Positions 25,985 through 33,538 of a stretch of DNA of 64,000 nucleotides are shown one piece after another (the stretch's first letter is position 1; every line of letters starts with the position of its first letter). Below the pieces are notes generated by a model that saw nothing but the letters and a program-made list of their open reading frames with translations, did not search any database and was not told where the DNA came from. The stretch covers positions 1-64,000 of the forward strand of contig JAYVJL010000061.1 of NCBI GenBank assembly GCA_043769295.1. Direction: 5' to 3'. The DNA is from Aalborgiella sp043769295. GTDB taxonomy: Bacteria > Pseudomonadota > Gammaproteobacteria > Burkholderiales > Burkholderiaceae_C. The position numbers were made by a program, and so were the translations under genes.

Positions 25985-26680
25985 TCAGCCACGCTGGCCA
26001 AAGATAGCGGTGCCCACGCGCACCAGGGTGCTGCCGGCCCAGATGGCAGGCTCCAAATCCGCGCTCATCCCGATGGACAACGTGTCCAGTTCGAAGCCCT
26101 GTCGATTCAAGTCATCAAATAAGACTCTAGCCTTCGCATGTATTGCCCGAGCTGCTTCCAAATCAATAGCAGGCTCGGGGATCGTCATGATACCGCGCAG
26201 CTTCAACCGCGGTAATTTCACCATCGCCTGCGCCAAGGCCAGTACGTCTTGTGGTGCCGCGCCCGATTTGGTCGGGCCGCCGTCGATGTTGACCTGAATG
26301 CACACCTGCAGCGGTTTGGTATGGGGCGGGCGCTGGTCGTTCAGGCGCTGCGCCGTTTTGAGCCGGTCCACCGTATGTACCCAGTCAAAATGCTTGGCCA
26401 CCAACCGCGTTTTGTTGCTTTGGACAGGGCCAATGCAGTGCCATGTGAGTTGGAAGTGGGTTGTCTCGGCCTGTAGCAACGCGATTTTCTCTACGCCTTC
26501 GGCGATGTAGTTTTCGCCAAAATCACGCAATCCAGCTTGAACCGCCTGTTTGATGGCGTCCGGCGAGACGGTTTTGCTCACGGCTAAAAGTGTGACGGCA
26601 TCCCAAGGACGGCCGGACTTTTGACATGCAAGACGGATACGTTGTTGAACCGCCTCAATATTGCTCGCAATGTTGGTCAT
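25985..26680 (-). CDS. PLP homeostasis protein (YggS family)
   Basis: A 231-residue pyridoxal-phosphate carrier of the alanine-racemase N-terminal fold, with no known catalysis, controlling PLP supply. The PLP lysine is K36 in LLAVSKTVSP; DFGENYIAEG and HCIGPVQSNK, and the C-terminal LSIGMSADLEPAI and VRVGTAIFG motifs are standard. Residues PAIDLEAARAIHAKARV are encoded by sequence matching the interspersed repeat (26123-26170), yet the protein has normal length. The gene is divergent from pilT, a neighbourhood conserved in many proteobacteria. Confidence 0.93.
   Translation of the reverse strand: MTNIASNIEAVQQRIRLACQKSGRPWDAVTLLAVSKTVSPDAIKQAVQAGLRDFGENYIAEGVEKIALLQAETTHFQLTWHCIGPVQSNKTRLVAKHFDWVHTVDRLKTAQRLNDQRPPHTKPLQVCIQVNIDGGPTKSGAAPQDVLALAQAMVKLPRLKLRGIMTIPEPAIDLEAARAIHAKARVLFDDLNRQGFELDTLSIGMSADLEPAIWAGSTLVRVGTAIFGQRG
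26123..26170 (-). repeat. Interspersed 48-bp repeat, copy L (in YggS-family gene)
   Basis: On the minus strand GCTATTGATTTGGAAGC is followed by GGGCAATACATGCGAAGGCTA and GAGTC. The ungapped match to other copies is good, and the frame (AIDLEAARAIHAKARV) equals that of copies D and G. Because the protein is not lengthened, either sequence was replaced or the match is partly coincidental. Confidence 0.5.
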
Positions 26681-26791
26681 AATTAACTATAAATGTTTTA
26701 GAGCCACTATATCGGCAAGTGTTTGCCAATTCTGTGTACTTTTTGATGGCATAACAACAACTTAACGGACAGTCAAAGGATTGAACCAGGC

Positions 26792-27835
26792 ATGGACATC
26801 ACGCAATTATTGGCATTCAGCGTAAAAAACAAGGCCTCCGACCTGCACTTGTCGGCCGGCCTGCCCCCCATGATCCGGGTGCATGGTGATGTGCGCCGCA
26901 TCAATGTGGATGCGCTGGACCACAAGGCCGTCTATGCCATGGTGTATGACATCATGAACGACGGTCAGCGCAAACGCTATGAGGAGTTTTTGGAGATCGA
27001 CTTTTCGTTTGAAATCGAAGGTTTGGCGCGCTTTCGGGTGAATGCGTTCAACCACAACCGGGGCGCAGGCGCGGTGTTTCGGACGATTCCCTCCACCATT
27101 TTGACGCTTGAACAACTCAATGCGCCCAAAATTTTTGCCGAGCTGGCCATGAAGCCACGTGGTTTGGTGCTGGTCACCGGCCCCACCGGCTCCGGCAAAT
27201 CGACCACCTTGGCTGCGATGGTGGACTATCTGAATGAAAACGAGTACGGCCATATCTTGACAGTGGAAGACCCGATTGAATTTGTGCATGAGTCAAAAAA
27301 ATGCCTGGTCAACCAGCGCGAGGTCGGCCCGCACACCCAGAGCTTTGCCGCCGCCTTGAAGTCTGCCTTGCGGGAGGATCCTGATGCGATTTTGGTGGGC
27401 GAGATGCGCGATCTGGAGACCATCCGCCTGGCCATGACGGCGGCTGAGACAGGGCATCTGGTCTTTGGGACGTTGCACACCTCGAGCGCGGCCAAAACGA
27501 TCGACCGGATCATTGACGTCTTTCCCGCAGAAGAAAAAGAAATGGTGCGGGCCATGCTTTCAGAATCGCTGCAGGCGGTGATTGCACAAACCTTGTGCAA
27601 AACCAAGGATGGCTCCGGCCGCGTGGCGGCACACGAAATCATGATCGGCACCAGCGCCATTCGAAACTTGATCCGTGAAGGCAAAGTGGCGCAGATGTAC
27701 TCGACCATCCAAACGGGCAACAGCGTCGGCATGCAAACCCTGGACCAAAACCTGACCGAAATGGTGAAACGGAATCTGATCTCAAACGCAGAAGCGCGCG
27801 GCAAAGCCAAAACGCCAGAGAACTTCCCCGGCTGA
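26792..27835 (+). CDS. pilT: Type IV pilus retraction ATPase PilT
   Basis: PilT is the hexameric cytosolic ATPase that depolymerises type IV pili and powers twitching. Of its 347 residues the N-terminal PAS-like domain (MDITQLLAFSVKNKASDLHLSAG) precedes the RecA-like core with Walker A GPTGSGKST at about 130, the Asp box VEDPIEFVH, Walker B ILVGEMRDLET and the His box TGHLVFGTLHTSSA. The C-terminal AIRNLIREGK motif, needed for retraction in the family, is intact. pilU follows 56 bp later. Confidence 0.96.
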   Translation: MDITQLLAFSVKNKASDLHLSAGLPPMIRVHGDVRRINVDALDHKAVYAMVYDIMNDGQRKRYEEFLEIDFSFEIEGLARFRVNAFNHNRGAGAVFRTIPSTILTLEQLNAPKIFAELAMKPRGLVLVTGPTGSGKSTTLAAMVDYLNENEYGHILTVEDPIEFVHESKKCLVNQREVGPHTQSFAAALKSALREDPDAILVGEMRDLETIRLAMTAAETGHLVFGTLHTSSAAKTIDRIIDVFPAEEKEMVRAMLSESLQAVIAQTLCKTKDGSGRVAAHEIMIGTSAIRNLIREGKVAQMYSTIQTGNSVGMQTLDQNLTEMVKRNLISNAEARGKAKTPENFPG

Positions 27836-27891
27836 TTTCTACCCCTTTAATCTGCCCATTTATTGCGGTACACCATTTTTAAGGAACGTCC

Positions 27892-29028
27892 ATGGAACGC
27901 GAACAAGCCAGTAAATTCATCAACGACCTGCTGCGTTTGATGATTTCACGCAACAGCAGCGATTTGTTCATCACCGCCGACTTTCCACCCGCCATCAAGG
28001 TCGATGGCATGGTGACGAAGATATCCACCCATGCGCTGACAGGCAAACACACCCTGGCGCTGACGCGCGCCATCATGAACGATAAACAGATAGCCGAGTT
28101 TGAGCGAACCAAGGAATGTAATTTCGCCATTTCACCGACCGGTGTGGGGCGTTTTCGGGTCAGCGCTTTTGTGCAACAAGGCCATGTGGGTATGGTGTTG
28201 CGGACGATTCCCGCCATCATCCCGACGATTGACGGGCTGGGTGTGCCGCAGGTGTTGAAGGAAGTTGCGATGGCAAAACGCGGCCTGTGCATTTTGGTGG
28301 GGGCAACCGGTTCGGGCAAGTCAACCACCATGGCGGCCATGATTGACTGGCGCAACGACAACAGTTTTGGCCATATCATCAGCATTGAAGACCCCATCGA
28401 GTTTGTGCATCCGCATAAAAACTGCGTGATCACTCAGCGTGAAATTGGCATTGATACTGAAAGCTGGGAAGCCGCGTTGAAAAACACCCTGCGGCAAGCG
28501 CCCGATGTGATTTTGATGGGTGAAATTCGCGACCGTGAAACCATGGAACACGCCATTGCCTTTGCTGAGACCGGCCATTTGTGCCTTGCCACGCTGCACG
28601 CCAACAGCGCCAACCAGGCGCTGGACCGGATCATCAACTTTTTCCCTGAAGAGCGGCGTTCACAGTTGTTGATGGACTTGTCGCTCAATCTGCGCGCTTT
28701 CGTATCCCAGCGTTTGATTGCCAAAGAAGATGGCAAGGGGCGAACGGCGGCGATTGAGATCATGCTCAACACGCCCCTGGTGTCTGACTTGATCTTCAAA
28801 GGCGATGTGACCGAGATCAAAGAGGTCATGAAGAAAAGCCGCAACCTGGGCATGCAGACCTTTGACCAGGCTTTGTTTGACGCCTATGAATCACATACCA
28901 TCACCTACGAAGATGCGCTGCGCAATGCGGACTCCGTCAATGACCTGCGTTTGCAGATCAAACTCACCAGCACACGCGGCAAGAGTCAAAACCTGGCTGA
29001 GGGAACGGAGCACTTCTCGGTGATGTAG
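27892..29028 (+). CDS. pilU: Type IV pilus retraction ATPase PilU
   Basis: PilU is the PilT paralogue that assists retraction. It has 378 residues, with Walker A GATGSGKST near 140, Asp box IEDPIEFVHPHKN, Walker B ILMGEIRDRET and His box TGHLCLATLHANSA. The C-terminus is longer and more divergent than in PilT (ending EGTEHFSVM), which is typical. AAGGAA precedes the start. It forms an operon with pilT. Confidence 0.95.
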   Translation: MEREQASKFINDLLRLMISRNSSDLFITADFPPAIKVDGMVTKISTHALTGKHTLALTRAIMNDKQIAEFERTKECNFAISPTGVGRFRVSAFVQQGHVGMVLRTIPAIIPTIDGLGVPQVLKEVAMAKRGLCILVGATGSGKSTTMAAMIDWRNDNSFGHIISIEDPIEFVHPHKNCVITQREIGIDTESWEAALKNTLRQAPDVILMGEIRDRETMEHAIAFAETGHLCLATLHANSANQALDRIINFFPEERRSQLLMDLSLNLRAFVSQRLIAKEDGKGRTAAIEIMLNTPLVSDLIFKGDVTEIKEVMKKSRNLGMQTFDQALFDAYESHTITYEDALRNADSVNDLRLQIKLTSTRGKSQNLAEGTEHFSVM

Positions 29029-29033
29029 ACGAC

Positions 29034-29056
29034 TAAAAGGCCGCCTTCACCTTTTT
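29034..29056 (+). terminator. Weak terminator-like hairpin after pilU
   Basis: AAAAGG ... CCTTTTT around a nine-base loop just after the pilU stop, with a short T-run. The stem is only six or seven pairs. Confidence 0.3.
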
Positions 29057-29093
29057 ATGCTTTTATGTTCTTTAATTTGAATTTGAGATTTTT

Positions 29094-30044
29094 ATGACAA
29101 CCCCAGTAAAAACATACGCAGCGACAACTGCCCGCAAAGTTGCTTTTTTAGGTTTAGGCGTGATGGGCGCGCCCATGGCCAAGCATCTGGCGATGGCCGG
29201 CCACCAGGTCACGGTCTACAACCGCAATACCGTCAAAGCACAAGCCTGGGTCGCGGAAGTCTCAGCCAGTCTGCCTGCAGGGTGTACCGTGAACTTTGCC
29301 GCGACACCCTTTGAAGCGGTGGACAAGGCGGAGATCGTGTTCAGCTGTGTTGGCAATGATGACTCACTGCGCAGCATCACGCTGGGCAGTGATGCAGGGG
29401 CGGGCCAGCGCGCTGCGGATGGTGCATTTGCAGGCATGCAGGCTGGTGCGATTTTTGTGGACCACAGCACGACCTCTGCCGATGTCGCGCGCGAGTTGTT
29501 TGCGCTAGCGGTCTGCCGCAAGTTGCAGTTTTTGGATGCCCCCGTTTCTGGCGGCGAAGCAGGTGCCAAAAATGGTGCGCTAACGGTGATGTGTGGTGGC
29601 GACCAGGCAGCTTTTGATGCCATTGCGCCCGTGGCTATGGCGTTTTCTAAGGCAGTGACGCGGATGGGGGACAGCGGTGCAGGACAGCTGACCAAAATGG
29701 TCAATCAAATTTGTATCGCCGGCTTGTTGCAAGGTTTGAGCGAGGCCATGGCCTTTGGACTCCAGGCCAAGCTGGACATGAATCTTGTACTTGATGTCAT
29801 TGGCAAAGGCGCAGCGCAGAGCTGGCAGCTTGAGAACCGTGGCAAGACCATGCTCGTGGACCAGTTTAATTTTGGCTTTGCCGTGGATCACATGCGCAAA
29901 GACCTGGGTTTGGTTTTGGCCGAAGCCAACAACAACGGTGCGCGCCTCCCGGTTACCGCATTGGTTGACCAGTTTTATGCAGACGTACAGGCCATGGGCG
30001 GCCAACGCTGGGACACGTCCAGCCTGATCAAACGCCTGCGTTGA
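29094..30044 (+). CDS. NAD(P)-dependent beta-hydroxyacid dehydrogenase
   Basis: A 316-residue member of the 3-hydroxyisobutyrate dehydrogenase / tartronate-semialdehyde reductase family. The Rossmann motif is FLGLGVMGAPMAKHL (about 18-32), substrate loop DAPVSGGEAGAKNGALT, and the catalytic lysine lies in GQLTKMVNQI. Many members reduce or oxidise 3-hydroxyacids such as glyoxylate-derived semialdehydes; the exact substrate cannot be assigned. It stands alone between pilU and the convergent dolP gene, with stops only two bases apart. Confidence 0.85.
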   Translation: MTTPVKTYAATTARKVAFLGLGVMGAPMAKHLAMAGHQVTVYNRNTVKAQAWVAEVSASLPAGCTVNFAATPFEAVDKAEIVFSCVGNDDSLRSITLGSDAGAGQRAADGAFAGMQAGAIFVDHSTTSADVARELFALAVCRKLQFLDAPVSGGEAGAKNGALTVMCGGDQAAFDAIAPVAMAFSKAVTRMGDSGAGQLTKMVNQICIAGLLQGLSEAMAFGLQAKLDMNLVLDVIGKGAAQSWQLENRGKTMLVDQFNFGFAVDHMRKDLGLVLAEANNNGARLPVTALVDQFYADVQAMGGQRWDTSSLIKRLR

Positions 30045-30045
30045 A

Positions 30046-30687
30046 TTAACGTCTGGTTTCTGTTTCGGTGATCAACTCAAAGCTGCGCACCACTTTGGAG
30101 ACACCACTGACACCGCGTGCAATGTCTGTCCCGCGATCAGCTTCTCGACTGGTCACGCGTCCCATCAAATAGACCACATTGCGCTCGGTCACCACCTTGA
30201 AGGCGTTAGAAGGAATGTCTTTGGCTTCCAGCAGGCTCGCCTTGACCAAACCGGTAAGGTAGGTGTCATTGGCGCGCTGCTGCAAGGTTGAGGTCATGGA
30301 GGCAACGGTCAACTCATTGATCACCATTTTGACGTTGTCGACCTGGAAAACCAGTTGTTCAGCGGCCAATTTGTCACTTTCGCCCGCCACTTCACCTGTC
30401 AACAGTACGCGGCGATTGAAACTGGTGACGTTGAAGTGTCCCCGCTCGCCAAATTTTTCTTTCAAGCGTGAACTCGCACGGACCTCAATGCCTTCATCGT
30501 CAAGCTGCGCACCGGAGGTACGGCGGTCGGTCGCGATCATGGCGGCTCCTGCCACGGCACCCCCGACGACGAGAACCGTGCAAGCGCTCAGACTACCCAA
30601 CAAAACACTCAAAACGACAAGCTTTGCCGTTGTTGCAGATGTTCGCTGGGTTCGCTGGGTTCGTTGAGCGTGGTTTAATTTTGTCAT
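30046..30687 (-). CDS. dolP: BON-domain outer-membrane lipoprotein, DolP/YraP-like
   Basis: A 213-residue lipoprotein with an N-terminal signal ending in the lipobox LSAC (about 33-36), then two BON domains (about 65-135 and 140-210; second begins YLTGLVKASLLEA and includes VVYLMGRVTSREAD). DolP localises to the division site and supports outer-membrane integrity in E. coli. The extreme N-terminus carries three copies of a 9-bp repeat (30641-30667), giving TQRTQRT. The ATG overlaps the stop of diaA, and gene order dolP-diaA-yraN-rsmI mirrors the E. coli yra cluster, which supports the name. Confidence 0.87.
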   Translation of the reverse strand: MTKLNHAQRTQRTQRTSATTAKLVVLSVLLGSLSACTVLVVGGAVAGAAMIATDRRTSGAQLDDEGIEVRASSRLKEKFGERGHFNVTSFNRRVLLTGEVAGESDKLAAEQLVFQVDNVKMVINELTVASMTSTLQQRANDTYLTGLVKASLLEAKDIPSNAFKVVTERNVVYLMGRVTSREADRGTDIARGVSGVSKVVRSFELITETETRR

Positions 30688-31280
30688 CAGGACTCCTTTT
30701 CGCCAAGTAACTGGTTATCAACACCATCACACAAGCAGTGCAATGCCAACAGGTGGACTTCTTGAATGCGCGCGGTACGGTCATGTGGCACGCAAATGTG
30801 TACATCCGTGTCCCGCAGCACCGTGTTCATCTTACCGCCGCCTTTGCCGGTCAAGGCCACGACCGTCATATCACGCTCATGCGCAGCCTCGACCGCTTTC
30901 AGGATGTTGACGGAATTGCCGCTGGTCGTGATGGCGATCAACACATCACCGGCCTGCCCCAGCGCGCGGACTTGCTTGGCGTAGATCACGCTGAAGTCGT
31001 AATCGTTGGCAATGGCGGTGATGATGGAGCTGTCGGTGGTGAGCGCCAAAGCGGCCAACTCGGGCCGCTCCCGTTCGTAACGCCCCACAAATTCAGCGGC
31101 AAAGTGCTGGGCATCCGCAGCCGAGCCGCCATTGCCACACACCAAAACCTTGCCTCCACTGGTGACACAGGCCAACAAAGCGTGTACGGCTGCAGCGATG
31201 GGTTTGCTAAGGAGTTGTGCGGACTGGTACTTCAAGTCTGCACTGTCTATAAAGTTCTGTTCAATGCGTTGTTCTAGCAT
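30687..31280 (-). CDS. diaA: SIS-domain protein DiaA / phosphoheptose isomerase-like
   Basis: A 197-residue SIS-fold protein starting MLEQRIEQNFIDSADLKYQ, with the sugar-phosphate motif VCGNGGSAADAQHFAAEFVGRY and ITTSGNSVNIL. It is 196-197 residues as in DiaA, the tetrameric DnaA-binding initiation factor; the sequence is also close to GmhA (sedoheptulose-7-phosphate isomerase). Context with dolP and yraN favours DiaA. The ATG at 31280 is chosen over an upstream in-frame start at 31331. The 129 bp before it contain no recognisable gene. Confidence 0.82.
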   Translation of the reverse strand: MLEQRIEQNFIDSADLKYQSAQLLSKPIAAAVHALLACVTSGGKVLVCGNGGSAADAQHFAAEFVGRYERERPELAALALTTDSSIITAIANDYDFSVIYAKQVRALGQAGDVLIAITTSGNSVNILKAVEAAHERDMTVVALTGKGGGKMNTVLRDTDVHICVPHDRTARIQEVHLLALHCLCDGVDNQLLGEKES

Positions 31281-31409
31281 GCGTTCGATGATAACCCGTG
31301 TTGGAAAGTCGTTTTTTGTAGCTTGCGTCAATAACTGTTACGGGTTGTCACGCCGCTGCCATGTCCAAATATGGGGGGACCCACTGCAAATGCAATATCT
31401 TATTTAATT

Positions 31410-31856
31410 TCAAGAGGCGTCAAAAGCCGCTTTCAACCAGGTGATCTGCGCTTCCACAAGTACCACATCAAAACGACAAGCCGGAGGCTTGGCAAGACGC
31501 AGCAGATAAAAACGCGCAGCAAATACAATGCGTTTGCGCTTGGTCGCACCAATACTGGCGGCCGCACCGCCATGCAAGTCACCAGAACGCTGACGGACCT
31601 CTACAAACACCAGAGTTTCATCTTTATCGCGCATGATCAGGTCAATTTCGCCCCCACCCCGTCCTGGCGTCCGATAATTGCGTTCAAGCAGCTTTAAGCC
31701 GGCCGCTTGTAGATACGCCAAAGCGACATCCTCAGCGACATCGCCTTTGGCTTTGCTGGTTTTGACGGCTCCCACCGGTTTGGCCGAGGCCACGTCGATG
31801 ATGGTTTGGGCCAGTTTTTTGGCCATCGCAGCGGGTTGTTTGAGCAGGGTTGACAT
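31410..31856 (-). CDS. yraN: YraN/UPF0102 family nuclease-like protein
   Basis: A 148-residue protein with the endonuclease-like core of UPF0102: GDVAEDVALAYLQAAGLKLL, NYRTPGRGGGEIDLI, VFVEVRQRSGDL. The E-D-E-V-R arrangement is that of the restriction-endonuclease fold (probable Holliday-junction-related nuclease; role unproven). The frame stays open far upstream (to 32381) but that part is antisense to rsmI and not YraN-like, so I take the ATG at 31856, 18 bp from the divergent rsmI start. Confidence 0.85.
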   Translation of the reverse strand: MSTLLKQPAAMAKKLAQTIIDVASAKPVGAVKTSKAKGDVAEDVALAYLQAAGLKLLERNYRTPGRGGGEIDLIMRDKDETLVFVEVRQRSGDLHGGAAASIGATKRKRIVFAARFYLLRLAKPPACRFDVVLVEAQITWLKAAFDAS

Positions 31857-31874
31857 TATTTTGGGGACTATACA

Positions 31875-32819
31875 TTGAATGCATTGAACGATACTTCCTC
31901 GGGCACCTCGCTCAGCACGCACTGGGGCACCGCCCTGGCTGCTGCGCGTGATGCTGCGGGCGCGCAGCATTACCCCAAATCGACACTGTATGTGGTTGCC
32001 ACGCCGATTGGCAATCTGGCCGATATCAGCCTGCGCGCTTTGCATGTATTGGCCGTGGTTGATGCCATTGCCTGTGAAGACACCCGCCACACGCAACCCC
32101 TGTTGCGCACCTACGGCATAGCCACCGGCGCGGAAAAACCACTGCTGGCCGTGCATGAACACAATGAGGCCCAAGCTGCGCAGCAGGTGATCGCACGTTT
32201 GCAGCAGGGACAGCGTGTGGCCTTTGTCAGCGATGCCGGTACGCCAGCCGTCAGCGACCCCGGCGCGCGGCTGGTGGCGCTGGTGCGCGCAGCGGGTTTG
32301 CGCGTGATGCCCTTGCCCGGTGCCAGCAGCGTCATCACGCTTTTGAGCGTGGCAGGTATCACGCAGGATACGGGTTTTCAATTCATCGGCTTTTTACCCA
32401 CAAAAACGATGGAGCGGGAGACGGCGGTATTGAAGCTGCAGGCGCTGACTGGTGCTCTCGTGCTGCTGGAAGCGCCGCACCGAATTGAAGCGGTCGCCAA
32501 GGCACTGGCGGTGCTGGGCGAACGCCTCCTCACCATTGGTCGCGAGTTGACCAAGCAGTTTGAGGAAATTGCCACCGTGTCAGCAGCCGATTTCAGCGAC
32601 TGGCTGCAGGCTGACAGCAACCGCACACGGGGTGAATTTGCATTGGTCTTGCACCCGATGGCGCAAGATAACAAGCAGGACGACGCACCGCGCATTTTGA
32701 AGCTGCTGTTGGCGGAGTTGCCACTCAAAACTGCGGTCAAGCTCACCTCGGACATCACTGGCGCACCGCGCAACGCGCTGTATGACGCGGCTCTGGCTTT
32801 GAAAAATGGGGCTGATTAA
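31875..32819 (+). CDS. rsmI: 16S rRNA C1402 2'-O-methyltransferase
   Basis: RsmI methylates the ribose of C1402 in 16S rRNA. The tetrapyrrole-methylase-fold protein has the standard segments LYVVATPIGNLADISLRAL, IACEDTRHTQPLL, SDAGTPAVSDPGARL, PLPGASSVITLLSVAG and FIGFLPTK. The start is a TTG at 31875 with GGGGAC eight bases upstream; no ATG is in frame before the conserved core. About 35 residues precede the core, similar to relatives. lpoA, which separates rsmI from yraN in E. coli, is absent here; the two genes are divergent. Confidence 0.93.
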   Translation: MNALNDTSSGTSLSTHWGTALAAARDAAGAQHYPKSTLYVVATPIGNLADISLRALHVLAVVDAIACEDTRHTQPLLRTYGIATGAEKPLLAVHEHNEAQAAQQVIARLQQGQRVAFVSDAGTPAVSDPGARLVALVRAAGLRVMPLPGASSVITLLSVAGITQDTGFQFIGFLPTKTMERETAVLKLQALTGALVLLEAPHRIEAVAKALAVLGERLLTIGRELTKQFEEIATVSAADFSDWLQADSNRTRGEFALVLHPMAQDNKQDDAPRILKLLLAELPLKTAVKLTSDITGAPRNALYDAALALKNGAD

Positions 32820-32833
32820 CTGCTGAGACGGCC

Positions 32834-33496
32834 TTAAACCGCTTGATTGCGCTTCACAAAGAACAGTCCCATCCCCACCGCCATCAAAATCCCGCCAAAC
32901 ACACGGTTTTGAATCCGCAGCGCCTTGGTGTCACGAAACAGATGCTGCAAAGCGCTGGCGGCGTAGGCATAGCCTGACATCACCACCGTGTCCACGGTAA
33001 TCATGGTCGCCGCCATGATAGCCAATTGCGACCACAGCGGTCGGCTGGGGCTGATGAACTGCGGCAAGACTGCCACCATGAAGACAATGCCTTTGGGGTT
33101 GGTGACATTGGTTAAAAATCCCGTCAGGCAGCGTTTACGCCAGCTCAAAGAGCCTGTGGTAATGACGTGCGCCGAAGCCACTGCACCCGCTTCTGCAGCC
33201 GGTGCGGCTTGTATTTTGGTCGTCCATTGCGCCCAGCCGACGTAGATCAGGTAGGCTGCACCAGAGATTTTGACGATATTGAAAGCCACCTCAGACGCAA
33301 CCAGCAATGAGCCGACACCTGCGCCTGCGATCAGCAGAATCACCACCAGTCCCAGCTCCAAACCCACGATGGTCGCCTGCGAGCGTTTCACGCCGTAGCT
33401 CAAGCCGTGACTCATCGACAGCACCGCGCCCGAGCCGGGTGACACGGCGATCAACATTGAGGCCAGTACAAATGCAGTCCAAGTATGAAGTTCCAT
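32834..33496 (-). CDS. LysE/RhtB-family amino-acid exporter
   Basis: A 220-residue inner-membrane protein with about six membrane segments. N-terminal FVLASMLIAVSPGSGAVLSMSHGLSYG and central TNPKGIVFMVAVLPQFISP are hallmarks of RhtB/LysE exporters, which extrude homoserine, homoserine lactones, threonine or other amino acids. Substrate not assignable. It converges with rsmI. Confidence 0.87.
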   Translation of the reverse strand: MELHTWTAFVLASMLIAVSPGSGAVLSMSHGLSYGVKRSQATIVGLELGLVVILLIAGAGVGSLLVASEVAFNIVKISGAAYLIYVGWAQWTTKIQAAPAAEAGAVASAHVITTGSLSWRKRCLTGFLTNVTNPKGIVFMVAVLPQFISPSRPLWSQLAIMAATMITVDTVVMSGYAYAASALQHLFRDTKALRIQNRVFGGILMAVGMGLFFVKRNQAV

Positions 33497-33538
33497 CGTT
33501 GGATGATAACTGCCTTGCTTAAACCAACCCGCCCAGGC

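Noticed and set aside
31857..32381. N-terminal extension of the yraN frame
   Set aside because: Antisense to rsmI and unlike any YraN; the internal ATG at 31856 gives a normal protein.
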